The position numbers and the translations under genes are program-made. Positions 31,095 to 42,848 of a stretch of DNA of 64,000 nucleotides are shown piece by piece (the first letter of the stretch is position 1; each line of letters begins with the position of its first letter). Source of the DNA: Emiliania huxleyi CCMP1516 (Eukaryota; Haptophyta; Isochrysidales; Noelaerhabdaceae); NCBI RefSeq assembly GCF_000372725.1, contig NW_005200507.1, positions 447,275-511,274 on the forward strand, in the 5' to 3' direction. The notes beneath the pieces are model-generated. The model saw only the letters and a list, made by a program, of their open reading frames with translations, searched no databases and was not told the origin of the DNA.

Positions 31095-31920
31095 ATGCCA
31101 CGCTCTCGCGCACGCCCGAAGCGAGCCAAGTCGCGGCCAAAGGTGCGGCAGAGGAGCAAGGGGAAGAAGACGGTCCTGCCTTCTGAGAACAGCGGTGCCA
31201 TCACCAACAGCTCTCACCTTTCAAAGTATGACGTCTCCAAGTCGCAGTACGAAAACTACAAGGATCTCGGCCTGCTCGCGGATGCCAACCAGATTGGAGC
31301 GGTTCGCGGCAGCATCCGTGGCTTCAAGCCACGGCTCAAGGGTCCGACCGCGGAGCCGACCGGTGAGCGCGCGCTCGCGCCAGTGCCGCCGCGTGCGTCA
31401 GCCTCTGACCCGCCTCGGCCGGCGGCTGCTAGGCGAGGAGCACCACCCGCTGGAGGACGAGGTGAGGCCTTCGGTCCCGACCTGCCGGCCGGTAAGCTGG
31501 CCCGCGCGACGCCACACGCCGCGTCGCGGCCCGGCCGCCCGCTCGACGCCGCCTGCCGCCGCCGCCGCAGGTGCCGGCGGGCGAGAGGAAGGTGCTGCAG
31601 GACCTGGTCTCGCGCCACGGCGACGACTACGCCGCGATGGAGCGCGACATGAAGCTCAACACGCACCAGAAGACGGCGCCGCAGCTGCGACGACGCATCG
31701 CAAAGGTGCGGCCCGCCCCGCCCATAGTGAGAGGGAGTCGGAGGGGCGCAGGCCGACCCCAGCGTATATGCCATTGCAGATGCGCGACGAGGACAGCGCC
31801 GCTGCGCTTGCGGCAAGCGAGGCGGAGGCGGCGGGCGCTGCCGCACCGGTGCGGCAGAAGCGGAAACGCACCAAGAATCCGAACCGTGCCTTCAAACGGA
31901 GAAGCACGCACTTTTGCTAG
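31095..31920 (+). CDS. NOP16: nucleolar protein 16, ribosome biogenesis, 4 exons
   Basis: Exons 31095-31362, 31433-31461, 31571-31705 and 31780-31920 join in frame through three GT-AG introns (70, 109, 74 nt) to give 190 aa. The N-terminus is very basic (MPRSRARPKRAKSRPK), typical of NOP16. WNSKLTV-like family features are diverged (LSKYDVSKSQYENYKDLGLL). The conserved C-terminal block is clear: EEHHPLEDE, then GERKVLQDLVSRHGDDYAAM, RDMKLNTHQKTAPQLRRRI, and a basic tail KRKRTKNPNRAFKRRS. NOP16 acts in the nucleolus in 60S pre-ribosome maturation. Length matches the family's roughly 180-230 aa. Confidence 0.85.
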
Positions 31921-31965
31921 TGTTACAAGAGATATCGAGAGCGGACATGTTTTGTGATCTGTGAT

Positions 31966-32105
31966 GTGAGGGTCCGCCCGCAGGCGCATTTTTTATACCG
32001 AGGCAGTGTAATGCCCGGTGCCGAGCGCAGGCAGAGCCCACAGGTCGGACCTTAAGACAGCGTTGTAGATCCCTGCACCCTGGGCGAGGGTGATGGCGTC
32101 CCCCC
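31966..32105 (-). repeat. dispersed repeat, inverse copy at 49295-49410
   Basis: GAGGGTCCGCCCGCAGGCGC, then GTGCCGAGCGCAGGC and GGTCGGACCTTAAGACAGC continuing to CCTGGGCGAGGG. The reverse complement at 49295-49410 matches nearly throughout. Confidence 0.8.
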
Positions 32106-34172
32106 GCGACGCGCGGCGACGCCGACGGCCCGGACGGGTTGCTTCCCGCCCAGGATTAATTTAGTCTTCTCTGCCTGCGGGAACACCCTCGGGCGGCCGG
32201 GTGGGGCTGCGGCTGGAGCTAGCATGGCTCGATAGAGCCGAGACCCCGTGTTGAGGCGGCGCTCCTGTGGGCGGGCTGTGGAATCGACAGATTCGACCTC
32301 AGTGCTCAGATCTCAACAACAAAAGATCTCTCAGATCTCCAGTATTCTCATCCCAGTGGATGGACGTCCGTACGTCCCTTTGTGTTCCTCTCGCCGTCCG
32401 CCAGCAAGACGCTCTGTCGCTGGCGGCCGCAGCTTTCTGTGACCCACCCTCCTCTCCCTTGTGTTTTGTCTGGGGAGGGGCTTCTCCTGCGGAGTCGTGC
32501 GTGCGCAGGGCTCCTCTTTGCTTTCTTCTACTCCCTACTATCATCTCGTTCCCGTCCTACCAGAGAACGGGCTGTCCACCTGCACTAGGGGGTGGACAGC
32601 GCCCCGGCAAAATCCACCAGTGTAGGATTTCGCGCAATCGCTTGACACTGAAAAGCTCGCATATCCCTGCGGTGAGCGCTGTGGTCGCCGCAGACTGGCT
32701 CCGACTTGACGGCGGCATGGAGACGTGATGCCTCCATGGGCCGCCGTCGAGTCAAAATCGACAACGACATGCGAGTCGATCTTTGGCCCGCCAGAGGGTG
32801 AGAGGGATATGCGGCGTTCGGGTGACAAACAGCGCTGCGACCGCGAAGTGGCGGTGGACATGCTCCCATGTTGCCGACGCGGCGCCGGAGTGGCCGGCGC
32901 TGCTCGCCGCGACCACGACGGCTACTCCGATGCTCCGGGCCGACCCGTCCTACCCGACGGCGGCACTCTTCCACGTCTCGCTCACGCTGAGAAAAAGTCT
33001 GAACGGCGTGCAGCAGAGTCACCGACGAGTCGGTCCGCGTGCTTCCTCGTGTCCCGTACCGTTCTCACACATCCATAAACTCACTTTGGCCTCACCAGTT
33101 GGTTCCTCTCGGCGACGCCCAATGCGTGCGCCGGCAGTGGGGAGTGTGCGCGCGCGTGTGTGAGGTGTGGATTGTGGCAGGCCTGCTGCTGCTGATGGGA
33201 AGTGTGCTCTGTGTGTGGCGCTGCGCTGGCGTGCGACGCGCGTGCTGTGCACGAGTGCGTGATGGGGTCGCGCGTGCGTCTGCGTGTGCTGCGCGCGCGC
33301 CGCCGGTGTGTGCTGTGTGCTGTACTCTGCTGTGCGCCCTGTTTGTGAGGCTTTGAGGCGCAGGCCTGGTTGGCAGGGCTGCGCGGTGGGCTGCGGCGCG
33401 CTGCGGGTGGTCGTGCGCCTGGTGGAGGTGTGCGGCGGCCGCGCAACCCGCCCGACCGGGTCGTCGGCGGCCCAGGGCGCGAGCATGCCAATGCGCGCTG
33501 CAATGTGGGGCTTCTGCGCGGCTGGCGTGTATGTTTCCGTGCGATGAGGGACGCGCGTATGTGTTCACGCTGCGGGCGCGGGCGGGCGCGGAGGGCGGCG
33601 CGGTCTCACCGCGGTCCGACGCCGATTGGTCTTCGGCGTGACGAGGGCGGGCACGCAAGAGGCCTTGCATGCGCGTTGCCGCGTCGGCAGAGAAAAAAAA
33701 CTGGCAGCAGCAGAACATTTGCACCGCTCAAAAAAAAGGGACACAGCGTGCGCCAAGGAGTGGGTTGGGACCTTGTTGGGAGGCGCCTGTGTTTGGCAAC
33801 CCTCTCTCTCTCTCTTGGGCACACAGGGGAGACCGAGGCCTCCGCACCGCCTCGCGAAAGGGAAGCAACGATCAACTCCCACACATGTGCACCGTTGGAG
33901 AATTTTCCGCTAGGTCTTCACACACAGGAATTGAAGCCTCTTCTCGGTCCCTCTCCAAAAAAAAGAGCTGAACGGCGTGTCGTGCCGCCAGAGAGGCGCT
34001 GTGTTCCGCCTCTGTTTGGCAACCCACTTCGGCAGCCCTCCCCGCCTCTTCGCCCACGCGGTGCCACTCCCTTTCCGCGCGCGGCGCCCAGGCCACACGG
34101 ACGGCACCCGGACCACCCCCACACAGGCACGGCCGATCGCGCAGGTGCTCCGCCGCTCGTGGGTCGTGGCGA
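32106..34172. other. long region without a convincing gene
   Basis: Open frames on both strands exist but are Arg/Ala-rich shadows of GC-rich DNA. 33150-33330 is a GTGTG/CGCGCG alternating tract. Two partly similar stretches (about 33730-33810 and 33955-34040) share poly-A, then TGTTTGGCAACCC, and may be a diverged repeat. The last 100 bp are presumably 5' UTR of the TRPM-like gene. Confidence 0.45.
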
Positions 34173-36732
34173 GATGCGGACCAGCAAGAAGAAGGAGGAC
34201 AGCGAAAACAAGAAGCACCGCTTCGTCGACATCTCGCGCTCCGCTCTCTTCATCCAGGCCCGCTTCCGCCACGCCAAGACGGTCTTCCGCGACTTTGGCC
34301 CAAGCGTTTTCTGCAACCGCATGGGTGACCCGTGCGACCATGGGGACATCGTCTTTCTCTCGGATCGCGCGGCCAAGTACATCGTCCTGTCCGAGACGTC
34401 GTCCACGGGCCTCCTCTCCAAGTTTGTCGAGGGCTTCTGGGGCGTGAGCAAGCCGGAGGTTCTGATCTCGGTCACCGGCGGCGCGCGCGACTTTGAGCTC
34501 TCGCCGCCGCTCGCCCGTGCCTTCAAGAGCGGGCTCGTCGAGGCGGCGACGTCGTCGCGGGGGTGGATCGTGACGGGCGGCACCGACACCGGCGTGATGA
34601 AGCTCGTCGGGGACGCCTGCCTCGAGTCGCACCTCTCCGTGCCCGTCATCGGCATCGCGCCGTGCGCCGCCTCTCGGGGGGGGAGAGGCGCGGTCGAGCA
34701 CCCGCCCCCTTCACACGGCGCCGCGCTGTGACTAGGTACGGCGCCACAAACGGCAACGACAAGCTGGCTGGCCAGTTCCGGCGCGTGGTGTACACCAACG
34801 TGCCCTCGCCCTCCAAGGACGGCGCACCGCTGAATGGCGGGCACACTCACTTCCTCCTAGTCGACAGCGGGCTGGCGGGGCGCGGCGCGTGGGGAACAGA
34901 GATCAAGCTGCGCTCGCGGCTGGAGAACTTCTACGTGGAGCGCAAGGGCGTCCCGAGGGTGGTCCTCGTGGTCAACGGCGGGCCGGGCACCATGGAAACC
35001 GTCCTCGAGGCGGCTCGCGCCCCGTCCCCCATCGTTGTGGTTGCCGACTCGGGCGGCGCCGCAAGCGCAATCTCGCGGTACTGCAGCATCTCGCGGGACA
35101 GCGTCTCGCGGGACGCTAGGCACGGGGAGGCGATGGCGGGCCTCGCAAAGGACTTCCCCGCCTTCGCCAACGACAGGATGGCCGATAAGCTCCTCGAGCT
35201 CTCTCAGCTCAACGACGACTGCGGCGGCGAGCCCACACCTCNNNNNNNNNNNNNNNNNNNNNNNNNNNNNNNNNNNNNNNNNNNNNNNNNNNNNNNNNNN
35301 NNNNNNNNNNNNNNNNNNNNNNNNNNNNNNNNNNNNNNNNNCCGGGGCGGTGGTGGCCGCTGAGCAGCAGGAACGCGAATATGATCGGAGCCGGTTCGGC
35401 GAGGTTCTCATTGAGGCGCCCGTTGGCTCCCTCGTCCATCTCGCCGGCCTCCCCGGCGTGGCCGTCCCCCCCCCCCCCCCCCCGGCCGCCCCCCCCCTCA
35501 CGCCGCCGCTGCTGCTCCTGCTGCCATAAACAAGACGACCAGCGACACACCACCGATAGGCAAGCTCGTCACGCTCTTCCGGCTCAAGCAAGGCGACTTC
35601 TCCGGCTCCGCGGCGGGCTGCGACATGTCCACCTCGCTGCTCGAGGCAATCACCAAGCTCTGGCTCTCCTCCCCCGCCGACGACCTCTCGGCCGAGCCAT
35701 CCTTGCTGAGACGGGCGACCGAGGCGAGGAGCAGCGACGGCAGCGAGCCCTCCTCCTCGAGGGGCCACCAGCACTCGCTCGGCAACACGCTCGGCAACTC
35801 GCGCAACAACTCGTGGACCAGCATGGACCAGTTCAACCCGAACCGGATGCGCTCGCGCCGCAAGCGTGCCATCCTGCTGGCGGTGCGTTGGGACCGGCGA
35901 CCGCTCTCTGCAACGAGTCCGCCCCCATCCCCGCCGCCGGCGCTTGCTGAGCCTCCCTTCCGCCCGCGGCGTAGGCCCGACATCCTCGAGCGGATCCTGC
36001 AGCAGCAGCGGGAGACGGCGGGCGAGAGTTGCTGGAGCGAGGCGCACACCGCGGCGCTGCAGTTTGCCCTCTCCCTCCACAAGCCAGGCGTGATCAAGCA
36101 CCTCCTCGAGGCGTCGCAGCAGACCATCTCGCTCAAGGACGTCAACCTCCTGGATCTCTACGGCAACGTCGACGGGCTCGGCTACCTCGCCTCGCAGCCC
36201 GCGCTGCAGAAGGTCCTCGTCAGCTCGCTCACCGCGCCCCCGCCCGCCCGGGCTTCCATCCAGGGCAAGAAGGCGTGCTCGCGGCCGCACGACACGTACA
36301 AGGATTCTATCGCGCCGTGGCTGGGGTCCACTTTCGCCATCGAGCTGCAGCGCGACGCGGACCTGTCCAGCGAGCCCACGTACGCGCAGCTCTTTTACTG
36401 GGCGGTCCTCTCCGGCGACTGGGCGATGGCGCGCCTCTTTTGGAGCCGCTGCTCGGACCCGACTCGGACGGCGCTCGTCGGGTCGCACATCTGCCGCCGC
36501 ATGGTGGCGCACGGCGTGTCGCAGGCGAGCTTGGTCCGAGAGCACGCCACCAAGCTCGAGGAGATGGCCATCGGCATCATCGACGCCGCCGAGACGCCGG
36601 CGGAGGCGGCGGCGGTGCTCGCGCACAAGGACGGCAAGATGTCGGTCCTCGACCTCGCGCTCAAGTTCGAGATGAAGCGCTTCCTCACCAACCCAAACTG
36701 CCGCGCCATCATGGACAAGTGGTGGTCCAGCG

Positions 36733-36771
<39 letters not shown>

Positions 36772-39678
36772 TCTCTCCTGCTACGGAGGTTGGCTCGCTG
36801 CGGCTGCTGATGCACGCCGTGCTGCCCTTCACCAACCCGTACTACATCGCGATGGCCCGCGAGGCGGTCGCCTCGTGCCTGGGCCGCCGCGGCCCCAACG
36901 AGTCCGGGCCCACGCTGCACAGCGGGTTGACGAGGGAGGCATCGGCTCTCCTCAACAGGGCGCGGGCGACCATCGCAGGCATGGACTCGATGAGGATCGG
37001 GCAGGCGGAGCGCGAGCATGCCCTCAAAGACCCGCCCCTGACCGCGTCGCCGACAGCCGGCTCCCGCAAGTTTACGACGATAAGCGGGGCCGTGCAGGCC
37101 GTGCAGGTCGCGGCGCGCTTCTCCAACTCGACCGAGCGGAGCGCGAGCAAGGAGGAGGATGCCAAAGAGGCAGCCGTCATGGCGTCACCGACCTCCTTCT
37201 TGGCCGCCACGCCAGCCGCTCTCGCCGGCACGAAGCCGCTGGGCCGACCTTTGGTTCGGACGAGTTGTGGCGCCTCTGCCACCCCAGGTGGCCCCTCGAG
37301 CGAGCGATCGCGAGCAATCATCGCGACGCAACGGAACCTCCGAGACCGGGCACACGACAAGCGTAGCGAGGCGAAGCGGACGCAGGAAAACGGCTTCTAC
37401 TCGGTCCCGGGCGTCGTGTCCATCCTTCGGCTCGCCTCGCACATCGCTTTCCTCGCGCTATACGCGCACACGCTCTCCCAGCTCGACCCGTCGGGAGGGG
37501 CTCTGGGCGGAGGGGCTGAGCAGAGGCCGCCGCTCTCCCGCAGCGAGGCGAGCTTCCTGCTGTGGGCCGTCTCCATCACGCTCGACGACGTCGTCAACGA
37601 CTTTGACCCGGACCTCGAGAACATGGTGCCCCTCGTGTGCTACACACACACACACACACACACGCACACTTCTCTCGCGTACACAGGATAGCACAACGTC
37701 TCCGCTGTCCTCGCGCCGCAGGAGCCCGCCAGCGGCACCACCGCGAAGATCGGCGACGCGCTGCTCTTCGTCGCCGTGCTCGCCCGCGCTGGGCCCGGCC
37801 CGTGGTCTACCTCGCGCTACGAGGTCTACGCCGCGCTCCTCTCGGTCACCGTCATCCCCGTCACGCTCCGGCTCGCACAGCTCTCTGGGGCTGGCTGCGC
37901 GCAGCGAGAGCCGCCCTCTCACCCACGGCCGTGTGCGTTTGCCCGCAGGCTCGTCGAGTACCGCGCCGCTCTCTCGCCCGAGATCGGCGTCCTCTTCATC
38001 ATCATCAAGAAGATGTCTGCCGACCTGCTCGTCTTCGCCGAGATCTTCACCGTCGTCCTCGTCGGCTTCGCTCTCGCCTTCGTCGGCGTCTTCCAGATGC
38101 ACCCGCCCGCCGACGCCGGCCGGCGATCCCTCGGCATGGCGAGCTCCGACGAGCTGCTCTTCGGCGCCTCGGAGCTCGACGACGTCTTCGGCCCAAAATC
38201 GCCGATCATGACCCCCTTCTGGCGGGCCCCGCTCTTGCCTCCGCCCCTCCGCCTCGGCCACCCCCCGACCCGCCACCCCGTTCCTCCGCAGGGCCGTCTT
38301 TGGCGCCTTCGAGGTGGACGACCTCATCGACGTGCCGGCGATGTACCCCTTCCTCCTCTGGACGTATGTGAGCGCGAGCTGTTTGCGCGGGCGGCCGGCC
38401 GCGAGACCCGCAGCTCACAGAAGGCCGCTTCCCGCCCCCGTCAGGTGCTCGTCAGCTCGGTCGTCATGGTCAACCTGCTCGTCGCTATGTTCTCCGACAC
38501 GTACACAAAGGCCGCGCGCCGTCGCCCGTGCGCGGCGCCGAGTCCGGTACGCTAGCCTCAGGCTCGTGTGTCTCAACAGGTCTTCTCGGGGGCCGAGGAG
38601 GAGTTCCGCTACCAGCGCTACCAGCGCATCTTCCTCTGCAAGCACGTCTTCAACCCGATCCCGCCCCCCTTCAACATGCCCATCCACGTCTTCGCCACGC
38701 TGCGCCTGTGCTCGGGCCTCCTCTCGCGCGCATGCTCGGGCCTACTCCCGCGCAGCGAGCAAGCGACCTCCCGCGACTTGGAGATCGCCACCCCGGAACC
38801 CTCTCTCTCTCTTCGACGCTCGAGCGTCTCGCAGCACGCGTGGTACGGGACAGATGCGGACGGGGGCCTAGACCAGGCCCCCCTGCCCGCCGAGGCCAAG
38901 CGGCTGCAGAAGCGCTTCTCGGACGGCGAGGCCGCCAAGCGGAGGTGTGCTGCCCCATCTTCCCGTGTTGAGGCCCCGCCCTTCCTCCAGCCTGCGCACA
39001 TCTCTCCCTCGCCGCCCTATCGGCGCAGGCAAGACGACCTGCTCACCGAGATCCGCGCCGTGGTGCAAAGCGGCACCGCGGAGCAGCGCCGCCGGCTGGA
39101 GGCGCCGCCCGCGGCCTGGCCACCAGTAGCCATCTCTCAGCGAGGGAGGGCCGAGGCTGCGGCCTCGCTAGCCGCCTCGCTCGCGCCTGCTCACCTCCAC
39201 TCGCGGCCCGCGCAACCAGGCGCTCGGCGACCAGATCCGGGGCACGCAGCAGTCGCACGCGGAGGACCTCCGGCGCATCAAGAACGAGCTGCGCGGCGAA
39301 GAAAGCGGTCTCGCCGGCAGCAGTGATCGTCGCAGCAACTGCAGTGTTAGCAGCGACATCACCCCGCCGCTGCCTTCGCCAAAAACGCCCGCTACATTTC
39401 CCGCTCCGAGCCCCCTCTCTGAGCGTCTCGCGTTGCCAACGGCGGCCGGCTTGACGCTGGACCTGGCGTTGAAGGCGTCGCCAGTGAACTCACTCAGCGA
39501 CCTGGGAGAGAAGAGCAACGACAGGCCGGATAGCGCCGCCGCCAGCTCGACCGCCAACCACGCTGCAGTCGACACCCCGGACGCGCCGCCGCTTCTAGCG
39601 GGCGACAACAGCCTCGAGACACGCCGGGCGAAGCACAAGCGAGGATTCTCTGCGAAGCTCAAGCTGGCCGGGCGGTAG
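34173..39678 (+). CDS. TRPM-like cation channel with N-terminal SLOG domain, multi-exon, one assembly gap
   Basis: Start at the ATG at 34173. Exon 1 (34173-34661) and exon 2 (34736 into the gap) give the SLOG/LSDAT nucleotide-sensing domain of TRPM channels: VLISVTGGARDFELSPPLAR, GWIVTGGTDTGVMKLVGDAC, IGIAPYGATNG (across the splice) and VVLVVNGGPGTMETVLEAA. After the gap a long open stretch to 37625 holds helical repeats (GESCWSEAHTAALQFALSLH, FYWAVLSGDWAMARLFWSRC). The membrane part follows: GVVSILRLASHIAFLALYAH, then 37722-37870, 37949 onward (LVFAEIFTVVLVGFALAFVG), a pore-like AVFGAFEVDDLIDVP, and 38445-38510 VVMVNLLVAMFSDTYTK. Exon 38580 onward (EEEFRYQRYQRIFL, PPPFNMP) is the classic TRP post-S6 block. 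Some introns start GC (37871, 38511). Intron borders near 38224 and after 38700 are unresolved. Confidence 0.8.
35242..35341. other. assembly gap (100 N)
   Basis: Run of exactly 100 N, usual for a gap of unknown size, inside the TRPM-like gene. Confidence 1.
37642..37672 (+). repeat. (CA)n microsatellite in TRPM-like intron
   Basis: ACACACACAC run in the intron 37626-37721. Confidence 0.9.
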
Positions 39679-39944
39679 TCACGCCGCGAGCTACCAGACG
39701 GACCGCCGCCTTAGGAGGGCGAGGTCGGGAGAACCCGAAAGGGCAGTGGGCGCGGCGCGCGGAGGCTCTCTTGGTACAGCTGTCGTGTGCCGCGGGAATG
39801 CCACGTGGGGCTGGGAAGGGGGGAGCGGGGATCGAGAGCGGGGAGGACAGCACGAACGCTAAGCTACGCGGCGGAGGGAGGAGGTGTCCCCTGTGTGTGT
39901 GCCATGTGCGTGTGCCAGGCGGCCGGCCATGCCGTCGGCGCACG

Positions 39945-41098
<1,154 letters not shown>

Positions 41099-42394
41099 TC
41101 ATGTGGCGGGCCGTGGCGAGCCCCGCTTTCTTTGTGCACGCTCGATCGCCTCGCGCGCCTTGAAGAGACGCCGCTCGAGCTGCGTGAAGCCGTGGTGCTG
41201 CAGAAAGTCGCGCAAGTGGGGCAGCTCCGCCGGCGGCGCCGGCAGCGCGCCGCGCAGCTCCTCGGGGTCGACCCCGCCGACGGAGGCGTCGAGCTGGACC
41301 AGCTGGCGCGCGAGGCGTGCCTGTGGTGTTGGGCGACGGCTGGGGGTAGAAGGGCGGGTGTGAGGGCGGGTCGGAGGAAGCAGCGCGTCGGGCGGCGACG
41401 GCGGTGGCGTCTCGTCGCGGGCTGTGGGGGAGAGGAGGGGTGGCGAGGTGTCCTGCTCTGCGTGCGCGATGAGCGCGTCTCTCCGCTTCGACTTCTTCAT
41501 CGACGGCGCGGCGGCGAGGACGGCGTCCAGCGTGCCGTGCTCGCCGAGCAGCTTTGCGGCCGTCTTTTGGCCGACTCCTGCGGAGGAGGGGCAGGGCTCT
41601 CCACGCCCCGCCTTGGGGCAGGGAGAGAGCCGCAGCGGCGAGCTGCAGAGCGCTGGGCGGGGCGCGCCTGGCACGCCGGGCACATTGTCGCTCGCGTCGC
41701 CAACCAGCGCGAGCAGGTCGACCAGCTGGTCCGGCCGGACGCCGTGCTTGGCTTGCACCGCGGCGGCATCGAGCAGCACCTTCTTGCGGTCGTCAAACAC
41801 AGTCACGTTGGTGGCGTCCAGGGCGCCCGCGTCGCCGCCGCTGTCGCCGCTCACCAGCTGGAGCAGGTCCTTGTCCGAAGTGACGATCGACACCGCGGCC
41901 GCGCCCTCCGAGCGCGCGAGAGCGACCGCGCACGCGATAAGGTCGTCCGCCTCGACCCCAAAGCGGGAGATGGTCGGCACGCCGAGGCACTCGGCCGCCT
42001 CGCGGATGTGGCCCATCTGGGAGCGCAGCGCCGGAGGCATGGGCGCGCGCGTCTCTTTGTACTCTGGCAGCATCTCCACGCGCCGCGCCGGCGCTCCCTC
42101 GTCAAAGACGGCGAGCATGCGGTAGCCGGGAAAGACGTCGCGCAGCTGGACGAGCTTGTTGCAGAAGCCGAGCAGCGCCTGGGCGGGCTCGCCCTGGCGG
42201 GAGGTGAGCTCGGGCATCGCGAACTGCATCCGGTACGCCAGGTTGTGGCTGTCGATTACGCACAACCCAGACCGCCGGCTCGGGTCGGGCACAGCGCAGG
42301 CGGCGAGAGCGGATGCGCGGCGCGAGACGTGCTGCACGGCTCGTGGCGGACGCGAGGCGAGCGCGAGAGCCGCGAGCGTCAGCGACGACGACAT
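41099..42394 (-). CDS. organellar 5'-3' exonuclease (DNA polymerase I N-domain type), 3 exons
   Basis: Exons 42394-41668, 41577-41462 and 41320-41099 with two GC-AG introns (90 and 141 nt) give 354 aa. The N-terminus is transit-peptide-like (SSSLTLAALALASRPPRAVQ). FEN-type metal-binding and helical-arch motifs are present: LCVIDSHNLAYR, MLAVFDEGAPARRVEMLPEY, GVEADDLIACAVALA, SIVTSDKDLLQLV and LVGDASDNVPG. The last joins across intron 1 directly to VGQKTAAKLLGEHGTLDAVL, the helix-hairpin-helix. That exact join is strong support for the GC donor. It is probably an RNA-primer or flap nuclease for plastid or mitochondrial DNA. There is no polymerase domain. Confidence 0.85.
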   Translation of the reverse strand: MSSSLTLAALALASRPPRAVQHVSRRASALAACAVPDPSRRSGLCVIDSHNLAYRMQFAMPELTSRQGEPAQALLGFCNKLVQLRDVFPGYRMLAVFDEGAPARRVEMLPEYKETRAPMPPALRSQMGHIREAAECLGVPTISRFGVEADDLIACAVALARSEGAAAVSIVTSDKDLLQLVSGDSGGDAGALDATNVTVFDDRKKVLLDAAAVQAKHGVRPDQLVDLLALVGDASDNVPGVPGAPRPALCSSPLRLSPCPKAGRGEPCPSSAGVGQKTAAKLLGEHGTLDAVLAAAPSMKKSKRRDALIAHAEQDTSPPLLSPTARDETPPPSPPDALLPPTRPHTRPSTPSRRPTPQARLARQLVQLDASVGGVDPEELRGALPAPPAELPHLRDFLQHHGFTQLERRLFKAREAIERAQRKRGSPRPAT

Positions 42395-42548
42395 GACATT
42401 TTTTGCTGGTGTGAATCACGCCCGCTGAAAGGCATTTTCATGCTCTATTGACTGGCGCAAAAATCCCCCGCCAACTGTTTTCACAGCGTTTGTGATGCTA
42501 TGTCCGCGGGGAAAACAACAAATCGCTTCAACTGTGAGGCTACTGACT

Positions 42549-42561
42549 GCACTCCAAGTGC
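42549..42561 (-). promoter_or_regulatory. palindrome upstream of exonuclease gene, proximal copy
   Basis: GCACTCCAAGTGC on the plus strand, i.e. GCACTTGGAGTGC in the gene's sense, about 155 bp upstream of the ATG at 42394. More half-copies (CTCCAAGTG) lie at 42590-42655. Confidence 0.4.
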
Positions 42562-42659
42562 TCCAAGTGCTGTGTGTGTGTGATACTCACTCACTCCAAG
42601 TGCTGCAAGGCCTGCACGGCCAAGTGCTCCAAGTGCTCCAAGTGCTCCAAGTCAAGGTC

Positions 42660-42740
42660 GTCTCTCGCGGCTGGTGCGCTGCTTTAGCTCCCCGGCCCTG
42701 GATGTGAGGTGTTACCGACCGCACTCCAAGTGCTCCAACG
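42660..42740 (-). repeat. GCACTTGGAGTGC-headed dispersed repeat, copy C
   Basis: In minus orientation: GCACTTGGAGTGCGGTCGGT, CCTCACATCCAGGGCCGGGG, AGCTAAAGCAGCGCACCAGC. Same order as copies A, D and F, and in the sense of the downstream exonuclease gene. The palindrome is at 42721-42733. Confidence 0.75.
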
Positions 42741-42848
42741 GAACGTCCACGAGTGCGGTAGCGCGCCTCGCCGGCAAAATAATAGTACTCGTCCTCACAA
42801 CACACAACACACAAGCACACTACTGCAATTCACCCTCATTTGTGTCGA

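Noticed and set aside
33370-34172. upstream extension of the TRPM-like frame
   Set aside because: Open by chance through repeats and simple sequence. The basic, Gly/Arg-rich translation and the good ATG at 34173 argue against it.
34857-37019. 720-aa minus-strand open frame overlapping the TRPM-like gene
   Set aside because: Arg/His/Leu-rich shadow of GC-rich coding DNA; crosses the assembly gap. The plus strand carries recognisable SLOG and channel sequence.
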